A DNA stretch of 5,503 nt from Sphingobacteriia bacterium. GTDB lineage: Bacteria; Bacteroidota; Bacteroidia; Chitinophagales; Chitinophagaceae. This document shows, piece after piece, positions 1-5,503 of this stretch. Under the pieces are notes generated by a model. That model saw nothing but the letters and a program-made list of their open reading frames with translations, did no database searches and was not told the origin of the DNA. The stretch lies in NCBI GenBank assembly GCA_004293505.1, contig RDYY01000025.1, positions 1 through 5,503 on the forward strand. The letters are read 5' to 3'. The position numbers and the translations under genes were made by a program. Numbering within the stretch: position 1 is the stretch's first letter; every line of letters starts with the position of its first letter.

Positions 1-699
1 TGGGATTTTCGCATCCTGCACCGATTTGGTCCCGTGAACCAAGGGTTTTCTGAACTCTTTGGTTTGGACCAAGCCAGCATGCGCTTGGGGGCCGATTTTG
101 GTCTCAGCAACCATTTGACCCTTGGCTTTGGGCGCACAACATTTAAAAAAGACGTGGACGTATTTTTGAAATACCGCTTGTTGCAACAGTCTACCGGGCC
201 TTCTGCCCGTCCCATTAGTTTGGTAGCGGTTTTGGGAACCTCTATCCAAACATATAAAAACCCCGATCCAGCCAAACCCATTGGTTTTGACCAACGCGCT
301 GGATATTATGTACAATTTTTGGTTGGCAAAAAAATCAACTCTAAGTTTTCGGTGCAGTTGACGCCTTCGATAGTGTTCCGGTCCAAAGTTCCAGTTAACG
401 ACGACAACACCGTTTTTGCCCTGGGATGGGGCGGTCGGTATAAAATTTCCAAGCGGGTGGCTTTGGTAGCCGATTACGCCTATGTGTTCAATGGTTTTGT
501 AAAAGAGCAAGGCGCCAATCCCTTGTCCTTGGGCGTGGACATTGAAACGGGTGGACACGTGTTTCAACTGCATTTTTCCAATGCACCTGGCATGAATGAA
601 AGGGCCCTCTTGACCGAAACCGCCAACACTTGGGGCAGCGGCGAAATCAGGTTTGGCTTTAATCTTTCAAGGATATTCAACCTAAAAAAGCGAACTTAG
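1..699 (+). CDS. DUF5777-type outer-membrane beta-barrel protein, 5'-truncated by window
   Basis: The reading frame is open from the first base to the TAG at 697-699, so this is the last 232 residues of a protein whose start lies upstream. The GTG at position 34 is internal: the residues before it (WDFRILHRFG) belong to the conserved block HRFGPVN...ELFGLDQASMRLG, which I associate with the DUF5777 membrane beta-barrel family of Bacteroidota. The rest shows alternating polar/aromatic strands joined by short turns (for example LTLGFGRTTF and FALGWGGRYKISKRVALVADYAY). It ends in an amphipathic, aromatic strand (IRFGFNLSRIFNL) that fits a C-terminal barrel strand. The missing part should hold the signal peptide and first strands. 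The expected location is the outer membrane; transport specificity is unknown. Members are, as I recall, often found near YceI-like or cytochrome c genes, but upstream sequence is not available. The META-domain gene follows closely and is probably co-transcribed. Confidence 0.82.
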   Translation, partial: WDFRILHRFGPVNQGFSELFGLDQASMRLGADFGLSNHLTLGFGRTTFKKDVDVFLKYRLLQQSTGPSARPISLVAVLGTSIQTYKNPDPAKPIGFDQRAGYYVQFLVGKKINSKFSVQLTPSIVFRSKVPVNDDNTVFALGWGGRYKISKRVALVADYAYVFNGFVKEQGANPLSLGVDIETGGHVFQLHFSNAPGMNERALLTETANTWGSGEIRFGFNLSRIFNLKKRT

Positions 700-721
700 C
701 GACCAAATCAAATTGATCGTT

Positions 722-1204
722 ATGCGCTCCTTTTTGCGTTTTTCTCTCTTTGCCTTTTTTGCGTTGTCAACTGTGCTGGTCTTTGCGCAAGCAAAGGATA
801 CTGCCAAAGCAAAACCCAAAGTTGGTGGACCCTATTTGTTGATCAATGGAGAGTGGGAACTCTTGTCCTTGCGCCGCCTTCCTGCGGACTCTTTTCGCAT
901 CGTCTATCCCAACAAAATTCCTTCTATGCTTTTGCAAGCCGACAAACAAATGGCTTCTGGACAAACAGGTTGCAACCGTTTTCAAGGCAAAGCTACTTTG
1001 ACCAAAGACAGTGTTTCCTTTAAACAACCCATGGCCATGACCATGATGGCTTGTCCTGGCCAAGGCGAAAAATATTTTACCCAAGCATTGCAAGCAGTGA
1101 ACAAATATGCTTTCAAAGGGGGCTATTTGGTCATGTACCAAAACAGCAAAGAAATCATGCGGTTCAAGCGCATCACCACCCCGCCACAGCCTGTTAAGAA
1201 ATAA
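722..1204 (+). CDS. Secreted META-domain (HslJ-like) protein
   Basis: This is a 160-residue protein from the ATG at 722. A TTG at 713 would add only three residues before an otherwise typical signal peptide, so ATG is preferred; no Shine-Dalgarno sequence is visible. Residues 1-24 form a signal peptide (MRSFLRF, then a hydrophobic stretch to VFAQA) with probable signal peptidase I cleavage after AQA. There is no lipobox, so the product is predicted to be periplasmic or surface-exposed. Residues about 40-152 match the META domain: INGEWEL at the start, SGQTGCNRFQG around Cys84, the MTMMACPG segment around Cys111, then KYFTQALQAV and a closing YLVMYQ...IMRFKRI strand pair. The two cysteines sit at positions usually conserved in the family. 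META proteins such as HslJ are linked to envelope stress or antibiotic tolerance, but no enzymatic activity is established. The gene begins 22 nt after the beta-barrel gene, suggesting one transcript. Confidence 0.85.
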   Translation: MRSFLRFSLFAFFALSTVLVFAQAKDTAKAKPKVGGPYLLINGEWELLSLRRLPADSFRIVYPNKIPSMLLQADKQMASGQTGCNRFQGKATLTKDSVSFKQPMAMTMMACPGQGEKYFTQALQAVNKYAFKGGYLVMYQNSKEIMRFKRITTPPQPVKK

Positions 1205-1279
1205 AAAGAGCACAAGGTTAAACCTTTGCTGCTTTGTCCTAAAAAAACCAAGGTCCGCGCGACCTGTAAAAAGATTTTG

Positions 1280-2542
1280 ATGAGTCCATTGAGTCAAATG
1301 GCCGAGACCCTGATCGGCAGTGAAATAGTGAAACTGGGGAATGCCATCAATGAACGCATTCGCCAGGGGGAGACCATTTATAATTTTACCATCGGAGACT
1401 TTAATCCCAAAATTTTTCCCATTCCAGCAGAATTGGAAAAAGCCATTCATGCAGCGTACGAAAAAGGGTATACCAATTATCCAGCAGCAGAAGGCAACCT
1501 GGCTTTGCGACAAGCCGTGGGCAAGTTCATCCAAGACCGAGAGGGCCTGGCCTTTTCGCCCGATGAAATCCAAATTGCTTCTGGCGGAAGACCTTTGATT
1601 TATGCGTTGTTCCGGGTGTTGGTAGACAAGGGTGACAAAGTCATTTATGGCGTACCCTCTTGGAACAACAACCACTATGTGCACCTGACCCAAGGGGAAC
1701 ACTGTTTGATTCCTTGCACGCCCGAAAACGATTTCATGCCCAGTCCAGCCGATATTCGGGCACAAATAAAAGACGCGGCTTTGGTTTGTTTGTGTACCCC
1801 ACAAAACCCAACGGGCACAACGCTTTCGGCCGCTGCTTTGAAAGAAATTGGCGAAATCATTTTGGCCGAGAACCAACGCCGGGGACCTGCAGCCAAGCAG
1901 TGTTACCTGATGTTTGACCAAATGTATTGGACCCTCACTTTTGGGGAAACCGTTCATGCCGATCCCATTGGTTTGAATCCCGCCATGAAAGCCTATACCA
2001 TTTACATTGATGGTATTTCAAAAGTATTTGCCGCTACTGGTGTTCGGGTGGGTTGGGCTTTGGGCCCTGCCCATGTTATGGCCAAAATGAAAGCCATTTT
2101 AAGCCACTTGGGTGCATGGGCACCCATGGCCGAACAAATAGCTGTGGCTGAATATTTGGGACAGACCCAAGCCATTGATCGTTATCTCTTGTCTTTTAAA
2201 CAAGCCATTGCCTTGCGCTTGAATGGTTTTTACGATGGCATCATGGCCCTCAAAGCCCAAGGCCATGCTGTAGATGCCATAGCCCCACAAGCAGCCATTT
2301 ATTTAACGGTAAAATTTGACTTGGTGGGCCTCAAAACAGCCGACGGTCTGTTGTTGGCGGACCAAGCCGCAGTAACCGATTTCATTTTGCGCGAAGCCAA
2401 AGTGGCCATCGTACCATTCTCTGCATTTGGTGCAGGCAAAGACAGTCCTTGGTACCGCTTGAGTGTGGGAACAGCTGTGGCAGAAGACATGCCAAAAGTA
2501 ATGGCGAACTTGGCGCAAGCCTTGGGTCAACTCAAAAAATGA
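1280..2542 (+). CDS. PLP-dependent class I/II aminotransferase (aspartate aminotransferase-like)
   Basis: This 420-residue cytoplasmic enzyme should transfer amino groups between an amino acid and a 2-oxo acid using pyridoxal phosphate. The fold-type I active site is complete. Lys248 in DGISKVFAATGVRVGW is the Schiff-base lysine, with Arg256 as phosphate ligand. Asn176 (NPTGT) and Asp213/Tyr216 (FDQMYW) contact the cofactor ring. Arg393 (WYRLSVG) is positioned to bind the substrate carboxylate. Length is normal for the family. The ATG at 1280 is chosen because homologues, as I recall them, begin just before the AETLIGSEI segment. A TTG at 1226 would add 18 unlikely residues, and the ATG at 1298 would remove six. 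The segment FTIGDFNPKIFPIP and the NNNHYVHLT motif resemble a Bacteroidota group annotated as aspartate aminotransferase, but the true amino donor cannot be read from sequence. It lies 75 nt after the META gene and may have its own promoter, though none is obvious. Confidence 0.93.
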   Translation: MSPLSQMAETLIGSEIVKLGNAINERIRQGETIYNFTIGDFNPKIFPIPAELEKAIHAAYEKGYTNYPAAEGNLALRQAVGKFIQDREGLAFSPDEIQIASGGRPLIYALFRVLVDKGDKVIYGVPSWNNNHYVHLTQGEHCLIPCTPENDFMPSPADIRAQIKDAALVCLCTPQNPTGTTLSAAALKEIGEIILAENQRRGPAAKQCYLMFDQMYWTLTFGETVHADPIGLNPAMKAYTIYIDGISKVFAATGVRVGWALGPAHVMAKMKAILSHLGAWAPMAEQIAVAEYLGQTQAIDRYLLSFKQAIALRLNGFYDGIMALKAQGHAVDAIAPQAAIYLTVKFDLVGLKTADGLLLADQAAVTDFILREAKVAIVPFSAFGAGKDSPWYRLSVGTAVAEDMPKVMANLAQALGQLKK

Positions 2543-2577
2543 AGACCAATAAGACCGCAGTTATAGGAGGATAGGCA

Positions 2578-2817
2578 TCAATTTTTTCCCACTACAAACA
2601 CAAAGGGCTTGTTGGGAAAATCTTGTAATTGTTGTTGGATGCGGTGGGGTTGGGTAAGGATGCGGTGACGGTTCAGGTCCAGGACTTCATTGGCTTGGCT
2701 AAAACTGGTCCAATTTTCTACAGTTGATAAAAGGCGCATCATCTCTGCCAAGCTGCGCTGGCGTTCAGCCGCAGGGAGGTATTCTAAATCGGTCAACAAC
2801 AAGAGGTCTCTTTTCAT
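2578..2817 (-). CDS. Hypothetical 79-residue protein, second gene of a micro-operon
   Basis: I do not recognise this protein. It starts at the ATG at 2817 and ends in TGA at 2580-2578. It has no signal peptide and no cysteine. A hydrophobic start (DLLLLTDLEYLP) leads into a charged, helix-prone stretch (residues about 16-43, AERQRSLAEMMRLLSTVEN onward), a basic/His segment (LNRHRILTQPHR), a Gln-rich helix and a short beta-like end (KPFVFVVGKN). The layout suggests a small soluble alpha/beta protein. A GTG at 2874 in the same frame would make 98 residues, but that extension runs through the lipoprotein gene in another frame, so the ATG is preferred. Codon use (CCC, CAA, ATC, CGC, TTG) matches the neighbouring real genes, which argues for coding. 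Only one base separates its start from the lipoprotein stop, implying translational coupling. It converges on the aminotransferase gene with a 35 bp gap. It could also be a degenerate remnant of a longer gene. Confidence 0.62.
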   Translation of the reverse strand: MKRDLLLLTDLEYLPAAERQRSLAEMMRLLSTVENWTSFSQANEVLDLNRHRILTQPHRIQQQLQDFPNKPFVFVVGKN

Positions 2818-2818
2818 C

Positions 2819-2938
2819 TCAATGTTTTGGACAACCGCAAAACTTGGCTTTTTTGTTTTTTTCAAACACACCACAAGCGCTGGCTGTTGTGCAAATCAAT
2901 AACAACAAGAGAAGAATTTGGTTGGCCCTAACTTTCAT
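2819..2938 (-). CDS. Tiny Cys-rich lipoprotein, 39 residues
   Basis: This small gene runs from the ATG at 2938 to the TGA at 2821-2819. The product begins with a basic tip (MKVRANQ), a six-leucine hydrophobic core (residues 9-14), then ASAC with Cys22 as the probable lipidated residue. The mature part is only about 18 residues: CGVF, a lysine-rich linker, and FCGCPKH at the end. This plan (signal peptide, CG-F, lysines, CxCPK-end) resembles very short lipoproteins I associate with Bacteroidota, whose function is unknown to me. Ala at -3 is off the usual Leu lipobox, so cleavage by signal peptidase I after ASA is an alternative. A CAATTTTG on the minus strand (2960-2953) matches seven of eight bases of the TAnnTTTG -7 box and would leave a short leader. 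The next gene starts one base after this stop. It diverges from the glycosyltransferase gene with only 35 bp between starts. Confidence 0.68.
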   Translation of the reverse strand: MKVRANQILLLLLLICTTASACGVFEKNKKAKFCGCPKH

Positions 2939-2973
2939 GTGCTTGAAAATACCAAAATTGAGGGAAATCTCGT

Positions 2974-4083
2974 TTGAAGCAGACTTTGTTGAATGATTTT
3001 AACATAACAAGGGTTTTGGTTGCACCATTGGACTGGGGGCTGGGCCATGCCACCCGTTGCATTCCCATTGTGCGGGCCCTCTTGTACCAGGGCTATGAGG
3101 TTGTTTTGGCCGCAGAGGGCAAAACAGCAGCCCTTTTGCAAAAAGAATTCCCCCAAGTCTCTTTTGTGGAGTTGAAAGGCTACCGCATCCGCTACAGCCA
3201 AAAAGATGATTTTTTGATGACCTTGGCCCGACAATTGCCCAAGGTCTTGCAAACCATGCGCCAGGAACACAAATGGTTGATGTCATTGGCGGTGGAAGAA
3301 AAAATTGACCTGGTCATTTCCGACAACCGCTATGGCTTGTGGCATCCCCACATTCCTTGCATTTTCATGACCCACCAATTGCAGGTCAGGACACCTTACC
3401 GGTTTTTGAATGGTTGGGTGCGTTGGATCCATTACCGTTTCATTGAAAAATTTGATGCTTGTTGGGTGCCCGATGTCAAAGCCTGGCCTGGACTGGCTGC
3501 TTCGCTCTCTCACCCCCGTTGGTTGCCCAATTTACCCGTGAGCTACATTAAATTGTTGTCGCGGTTTGTCCCCAATCACTTGCCTATCAAGTTTACTTGT
3601 TGTGCCCTTTTGTCTGGACCCGAACCCCAACGCACCATATTGGAATCCATGCTGGTAGAGGCTTTCAGTGAAATCACCGATCCCATTCTGCTCATTCGCG
3701 GCCTTCCAGAAGGGGGGCCTGCCTTGGATGTTCCTGCCAACGTTACGGTGGTGGACCATTATACCAATGATTTGTTGGGCTATGCCATCCAGCGCAGTGA
3801 ATACATTGTTTGCCGCAGTGGCTATACTTCTGTTATGGAACTGTTGAGCTTGCGCAAGAAAATGATTTTGGTGCCCACGCCCGGACAAACCGAGCAAGAA
3901 TATTTGGCCTTGCAGTTGATGCGACAAGAGCTGGCCCTTTCTTTTCCGCAAAAAGGTTTCTGCCTAACAGCTGCTTTGGCCGCAGCCAAAAACCATGCTT
4001 TTGCTACTGTTGATTTACCCGTTTTTGAAGAAAAACAGTTGCCCGATTTGATTGCCCAGTCTTTGCAAAAATCCTTGACTTAA
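2974..4083 (+). CDS. GT28/MurG-like glycosyltransferase, acceptor unknown
   Basis: This is a protein of up to 369 residues with the GT-B fold signature of family GT28-like enzymes, which transfer a sugar from a nucleotide-sugar donor. The N-terminal domain opens with VLVAPLDWGLGHATRCIPIVRAL (residues 14-36), with the glycine-rich GLGHATR loop expected near the acceptor. The C-terminal donor-binding domain carries CRSGYTSVMELL (280-291) and VPTPGQTEQEYLA (300-312), matching the MurG-type glycosyl transferase C-terminal motif. No membrane segment is evident; the protein is probably cytoplasmic or peripherally bound to the inner membrane. No ATG lies between the upstream in-frame stop (2959-2961) and the conserved core, so the start is a TTG: 2974 (preceded by GAGGG at 2960-2964, a possible ribosome site), 2986 or 2989. 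The EamA transporter begins 11 nt after its stop. Sequence differences make it distinct from true MurG; substrate is not inferable. Confidence 0.83.
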   Translation: MKQTLLNDFNITRVLVAPLDWGLGHATRCIPIVRALLYQGYEVVLAAEGKTAALLQKEFPQVSFVELKGYRIRYSQKDDFLMTLARQLPKVLQTMRQEHKWLMSLAVEEKIDLVISDNRYGLWHPHIPCIFMTHQLQVRTPYRFLNGWVRWIHYRFIEKFDACWVPDVKAWPGLAASLSHPRWLPNLPVSYIKLLSRFVPNHLPIKFTCCALLSGPEPQRTILESMLVEAFSEITDPILLIRGLPEGGPALDVPANVTVVDHYTNDLLGYAIQRSEYIVCRSGYTSVMELLSLRKKMILVPTPGQTEQEYLALQLMRQELALSFPQKGFCLTAALAAAKNHAFATVDLPVFEEKQLPDLIAQSLQKSLT

Positions 4084-4088
4084 TTTTG
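4081..4088 (+). promoter_or_regulatory. Possible Bacteroidota -7 promoter box (TAATTTTG)
   Basis: TAATTTTG fits the TAnnTTTG -7 consensus of the Bacteroidota primary sigma factor. It overlaps the glycosyltransferase stop codon and ends six bases before the EamA ATG, so a transcript from it would be leaderless or nearly so. The nearest upstream TTTG (4062-4065) is 15 bases away, shorter than the usual spacing near 19-21, which weakens the call. It may be chance sequence, with the transporter read only from the upstream gene's transcript. Confidence 0.25.
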
Positions 4089-4094
4089 CAGGCC

Positions 4095-5018
4095 ATGCGC
4101 AACCAAAAACCCGCTTATGCTGCAGCCATTGGAGCCAATTTTATTTTTGGCAGCAGTTTTGCCAGCATCAAATTCTTAACCCCTGGTTATTTGCCACCCC
4201 TGGCCCTGAACGGGATAAGGGTTTTGACCAGCATCGTCTTGTTTTGGTTGCTCTATCTTTTTTTTAAACCCAAAGTGGCATTGGACCGCAAAGACCTGCC
4301 TCGTTTCTTGGCTTGCGCCATCACGGGCATAGCCATCAACCAGGTTTTTTTTGTGAAAGGCTTGTCCCTTACTTCTGCCATTCACAGTTCTTTGTTGTCT
4401 TTGGCCACCCCTATTTTCATCACCATTGTAGCGGCCATTGTCTTGAAAGAAGGATTCACCCGTTTCAAAGCCTTGGGGCTTTTGAGTGGCGTCAGTGGGG
4501 CTACCCTTTTGGTGCTCAGCAAGGACCTGTCGCAAACGGGTACCCAGGTTTGGTTGGGTGACCTCTTGATTTTGATCAACGCCATTTCTTATGCGGTTTA
4601 TTTGGTTTTGGTGAGGCCCTTGATGGAAAAATATGCTCCCATTCAAGTGTTGCGTTGGGTCTTTACATTTGGTGCTTTCTTTATTCTCCCTTTGGCTTGG
4701 ACCGATTTGGGCCAAACCGACTGGACCCGTTTTGATGCGGTAGAATGGACGGCCTTGGCTTGGGTAGCCGTAGGCGCCACTTTTGGGGCTTATCTCTTGA
4801 CGGTTTACAGTGTATCTTTAATTGGCTCTGCGCAATATGGCGCATTCATTTATACCCAGCCTGTTTTTGCTGCTATCGTGGCCATGCTGTTTGCTGGTGA
4901 AACTTATTCTTGGACCAAAGCCCTTGCAGCCGGTTTAATTTTTATGGGGGTCTGGTTGGTCAACAAAAAACAAGCCGCTACAGATCGGGCACCAATACTG
5001 GTGGCCGAAAAAAAATAA
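4095..5018 (+). CDS. EamA/DMT-family inner-membrane transporter
   Basis: This 307-residue protein has the usual ten-helix, two-EamA-repeat layout of the drug/metabolite transporter superfamily. The first repeat covers about residues 8-142 and includes NFIFGSSFASIKF, the loop arginine in NGIRVL, and the helix SLATPIFITIVAAIVLKE. The second covers about 152-290, with GDLLILINAISYAVYLVLVRPLM and the matching helix YTQPVFAAIVAMLFAGE. A soluble lysine-ending tail of about 15 residues follows. Such proteins export or import small metabolites; the cargo cannot be told from sequence. The ATG at 4095 is preferred over the TTG at 4086, which lies within a TAATTTTG box and would add three residues. There is no properly spaced Shine-Dalgarno sequence. 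The gene follows the glycosyltransferase by 11 nt, and its last 41 bp are also coding on the other strand for the histidine phosphatase. Confidence 0.9.
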   Translation: MRNQKPAYAAAIGANFIFGSSFASIKFLTPGYLPPLALNGIRVLTSIVLFWLLYLFFKPKVALDRKDLPRFLACAITGIAINQVFFVKGLSLTSAIHSSLLSLATPIFITIVAAIVLKEGFTRFKALGLLSGVSGATLLVLSKDLSQTGTQVWLGDLLILINAISYAVYLVLVRPLMEKYAPIQVLRWVFTFGAFFILPLAWTDLGQTDWTRFDAVEWTALAWVAVGATFGAYLLTVYSVSLIGSAQYGAFIYTQPVFAAIVAMLFAGETYSWTKALAAGLIFMGVWLVNKKQAATDRAPILVAEKK

Positions 5019-5481
5019 ACTGCTTAGGGCTTTGCGCAAAATCTTTCCAGAGTTGTACATCGGCCCTGACCACAAATACTGCTCCGGGAGGCATGTGGTC
5101 AATTTTGGTAGGGGTCAATTCATTGGCATAATCGGTGATGCCAGGGTTGTGCGCAAAAACCGCTACCCTTTCCCAATCCTTGGGTAGGTCTGCCAGGGCA
5201 GCAGAAAATATTTCTGGGTCTGCCATGTAAAGCTGGGGTGCAGCCACCAAAGCAGCAGGAGGCAAGCCCAAGCCTGTTTGAAAAATCTGGGCCGTGGCTT
5301 TGGCCCTTTCTGCCGTGCTGGTCAACAAATGTTCCGGCAAGCAATCTTTTTGTTGAAACAAATGTGCAGCCATTTCCTTGGCCTGTGCTATCCCTTTGCC
5401 CGTTAATTGCCGGTCAAAATCGTTTTGGCCCCAAGCTTGTTTCTCGGTTTTGGCGTGGCGCACCAACAACACAGTTTTCAT
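4978..5481 (-). CDS. SixA-type histidine phosphatase family protein
   Basis: This 167-residue protein belongs to the histidine phosphatase (phosphoglycerate mutase-like) superfamily, small SixA-like branch. It begins MKTVLLVRHAKTE, where His9 in the RHA motif is the expected phospho-accepting nucleophile and Arg8 binds phosphate. Arg59 in STAERAKATA and His111 in VFAHNPGIT complete the phosphate pocket. MPPGAVFVV (130-138) corresponds to the conserved strand near the end of SixA proteins. Length fits SixA, which dephosphorylates phosphohistidine in E. coli phosphotransfer proteins; the target here is unknown. No signal peptide is present, so it is cytoplasmic. The start is well fixed: an in-frame TAG lies only nine bases upstream of the ATG with no start codon between. 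A TAGATTTG box sits directly upstream. The gene converges on, and overlaps, the end of the EamA gene. Confidence 0.92.
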   Translation of the reverse strand: MKTVLLVRHAKTEKQAWGQNDFDRQLTGKGIAQAKEMAAHLFQQKDCLPEHLLTSTAERAKATAQIFQTGLGLPPAALVAAPQLYMADPEIFSAALADLPKDWERVAVFAHNPGITDYANELTPTKIDHMPPGAVFVVRADVQLWKDFAQSPKQFIFFRPPVLVPDL

Positions 5482-5485
5482 GCAC

Positions 5486-5493
5486 CAAATCTA
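5486..5493 (-). promoter_or_regulatory. Possible Bacteroidota -7 promoter box (TAGATTTG) for the histidine phosphatase
   Basis: Read on the minus strand this is TAGATTTG, a full match to TAnnTTTG, ending four bases before the phosphatase ATG. Initiation about five bases downstream would fall on or next to the start codon, predicting a leaderless transcript. The -33 partner would lie outside the window, so it cannot be tested here. Confidence 0.35.
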
Positions 5494-5503
5494 CCCCTTT
5501 GCG

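Noticed and set aside
1031..1040. Ten-base palindrome CATGGCCATG within the META gene, considered as an operator
   Set aside because: It sits inside coding sequence and simply encodes part of the conserved MAMTMM segment; no second copy was noticed near a promoter.
1214..1226. Small inverted repeat AAGGT-TAA-ACCTT between the META and aminotransferase genes, considered as a terminator
   Set aside because: The stem is only five A/T-rich pairs with a three-base loop and no following T run, so it is too weak to call.
767..1957. Long minus-strand open frame (396 codons) opposite the META and aminotransferase genes
   Set aside because: It lies antisense to two well-supported genes, spans the gap between them, and its translation is low-complexity in Gln, Phe and His with no recognisable domain. 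It is a codon-usage shadow.
2875..2895. Upstream extension of the 79-residue protein frame beyond ATG 2817 and GTG 2874
   Set aside because: The frame stays open only to a TGA at 2898-2896 with no better start codon, and the same bases encode the lipoprotein signal peptide in another frame.
2724..2996. Plus-strand frame of 90 codons across the micro-operon
   Set aside because: It is opposite two minus-strand frames with better coding character (signal peptide, lipobox, matching codon use), and its own translation has no recognisable pattern.
4176..4715. Minus-strand open frame of 179 codons inside the EamA gene
   Set aside because: The translation is Gln/Lys-rich and has no domain; it mirrors the hydrophobic codons of the membrane helices on the plus strand.

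Overview
This 5.5 kb stretch looks like chromosomal DNA from a member of the Bacteroidota. The evidence is a C-terminal fragment of a DUF5777-type outer-membrane beta-barrel, a Bacteroidota-style PLP aminotransferase, Shine-Dalgarno signals that are mostly absent, two TAnnTTTG boxes (the Bacteroidota -7 promoter consensus) just upstream of start codons, and a tiny Cys-rich lipoprotein of a kind common in this phylum. Base composition is moderate, and codon use (TTG, CAA, CCC, ATC favoured) is even across the genes, so nothing points to recent transfer. The family or genus cannot be fixed from this window.

Layout. Positions 1-2542 carry three genes on the plus strand: a beta-barrel protein cut by the window start, a secreted META-domain protein 22 nt after it, and a class I/II aminotransferase 75 nt further on. 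Positions 2578-2938 hold a minus-strand micro-operon of two very small genes: a 39-residue predicted lipoprotein, then, one base after its stop codon, a 79-residue protein I do not recognise. Next, on the plus strand, come a GT28/MurG-like glycosyltransferase (TTG start) and, 11 nt downstream, a ten-helix EamA-type transporter. A SixA-type histidine phosphatase on the minus strand closes the window; its 3' end overlaps the 3' end of the transporter gene by 41 bp.

How the genes relate. The beta-barrel and META proteins are probably co-transcribed and both act in the cell envelope. The glycosyltransferase and transporter may be co-transcribed, but their substrates cannot be read from the sequence. 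The aminotransferase and phosphatase look like housekeeping genes with no clear link to their neighbours. No RNA genes, mobile elements, CRISPR arrays or convincing intrinsic terminators were seen. The least-explained content is the two-gene micro-operon at 2578-2938.
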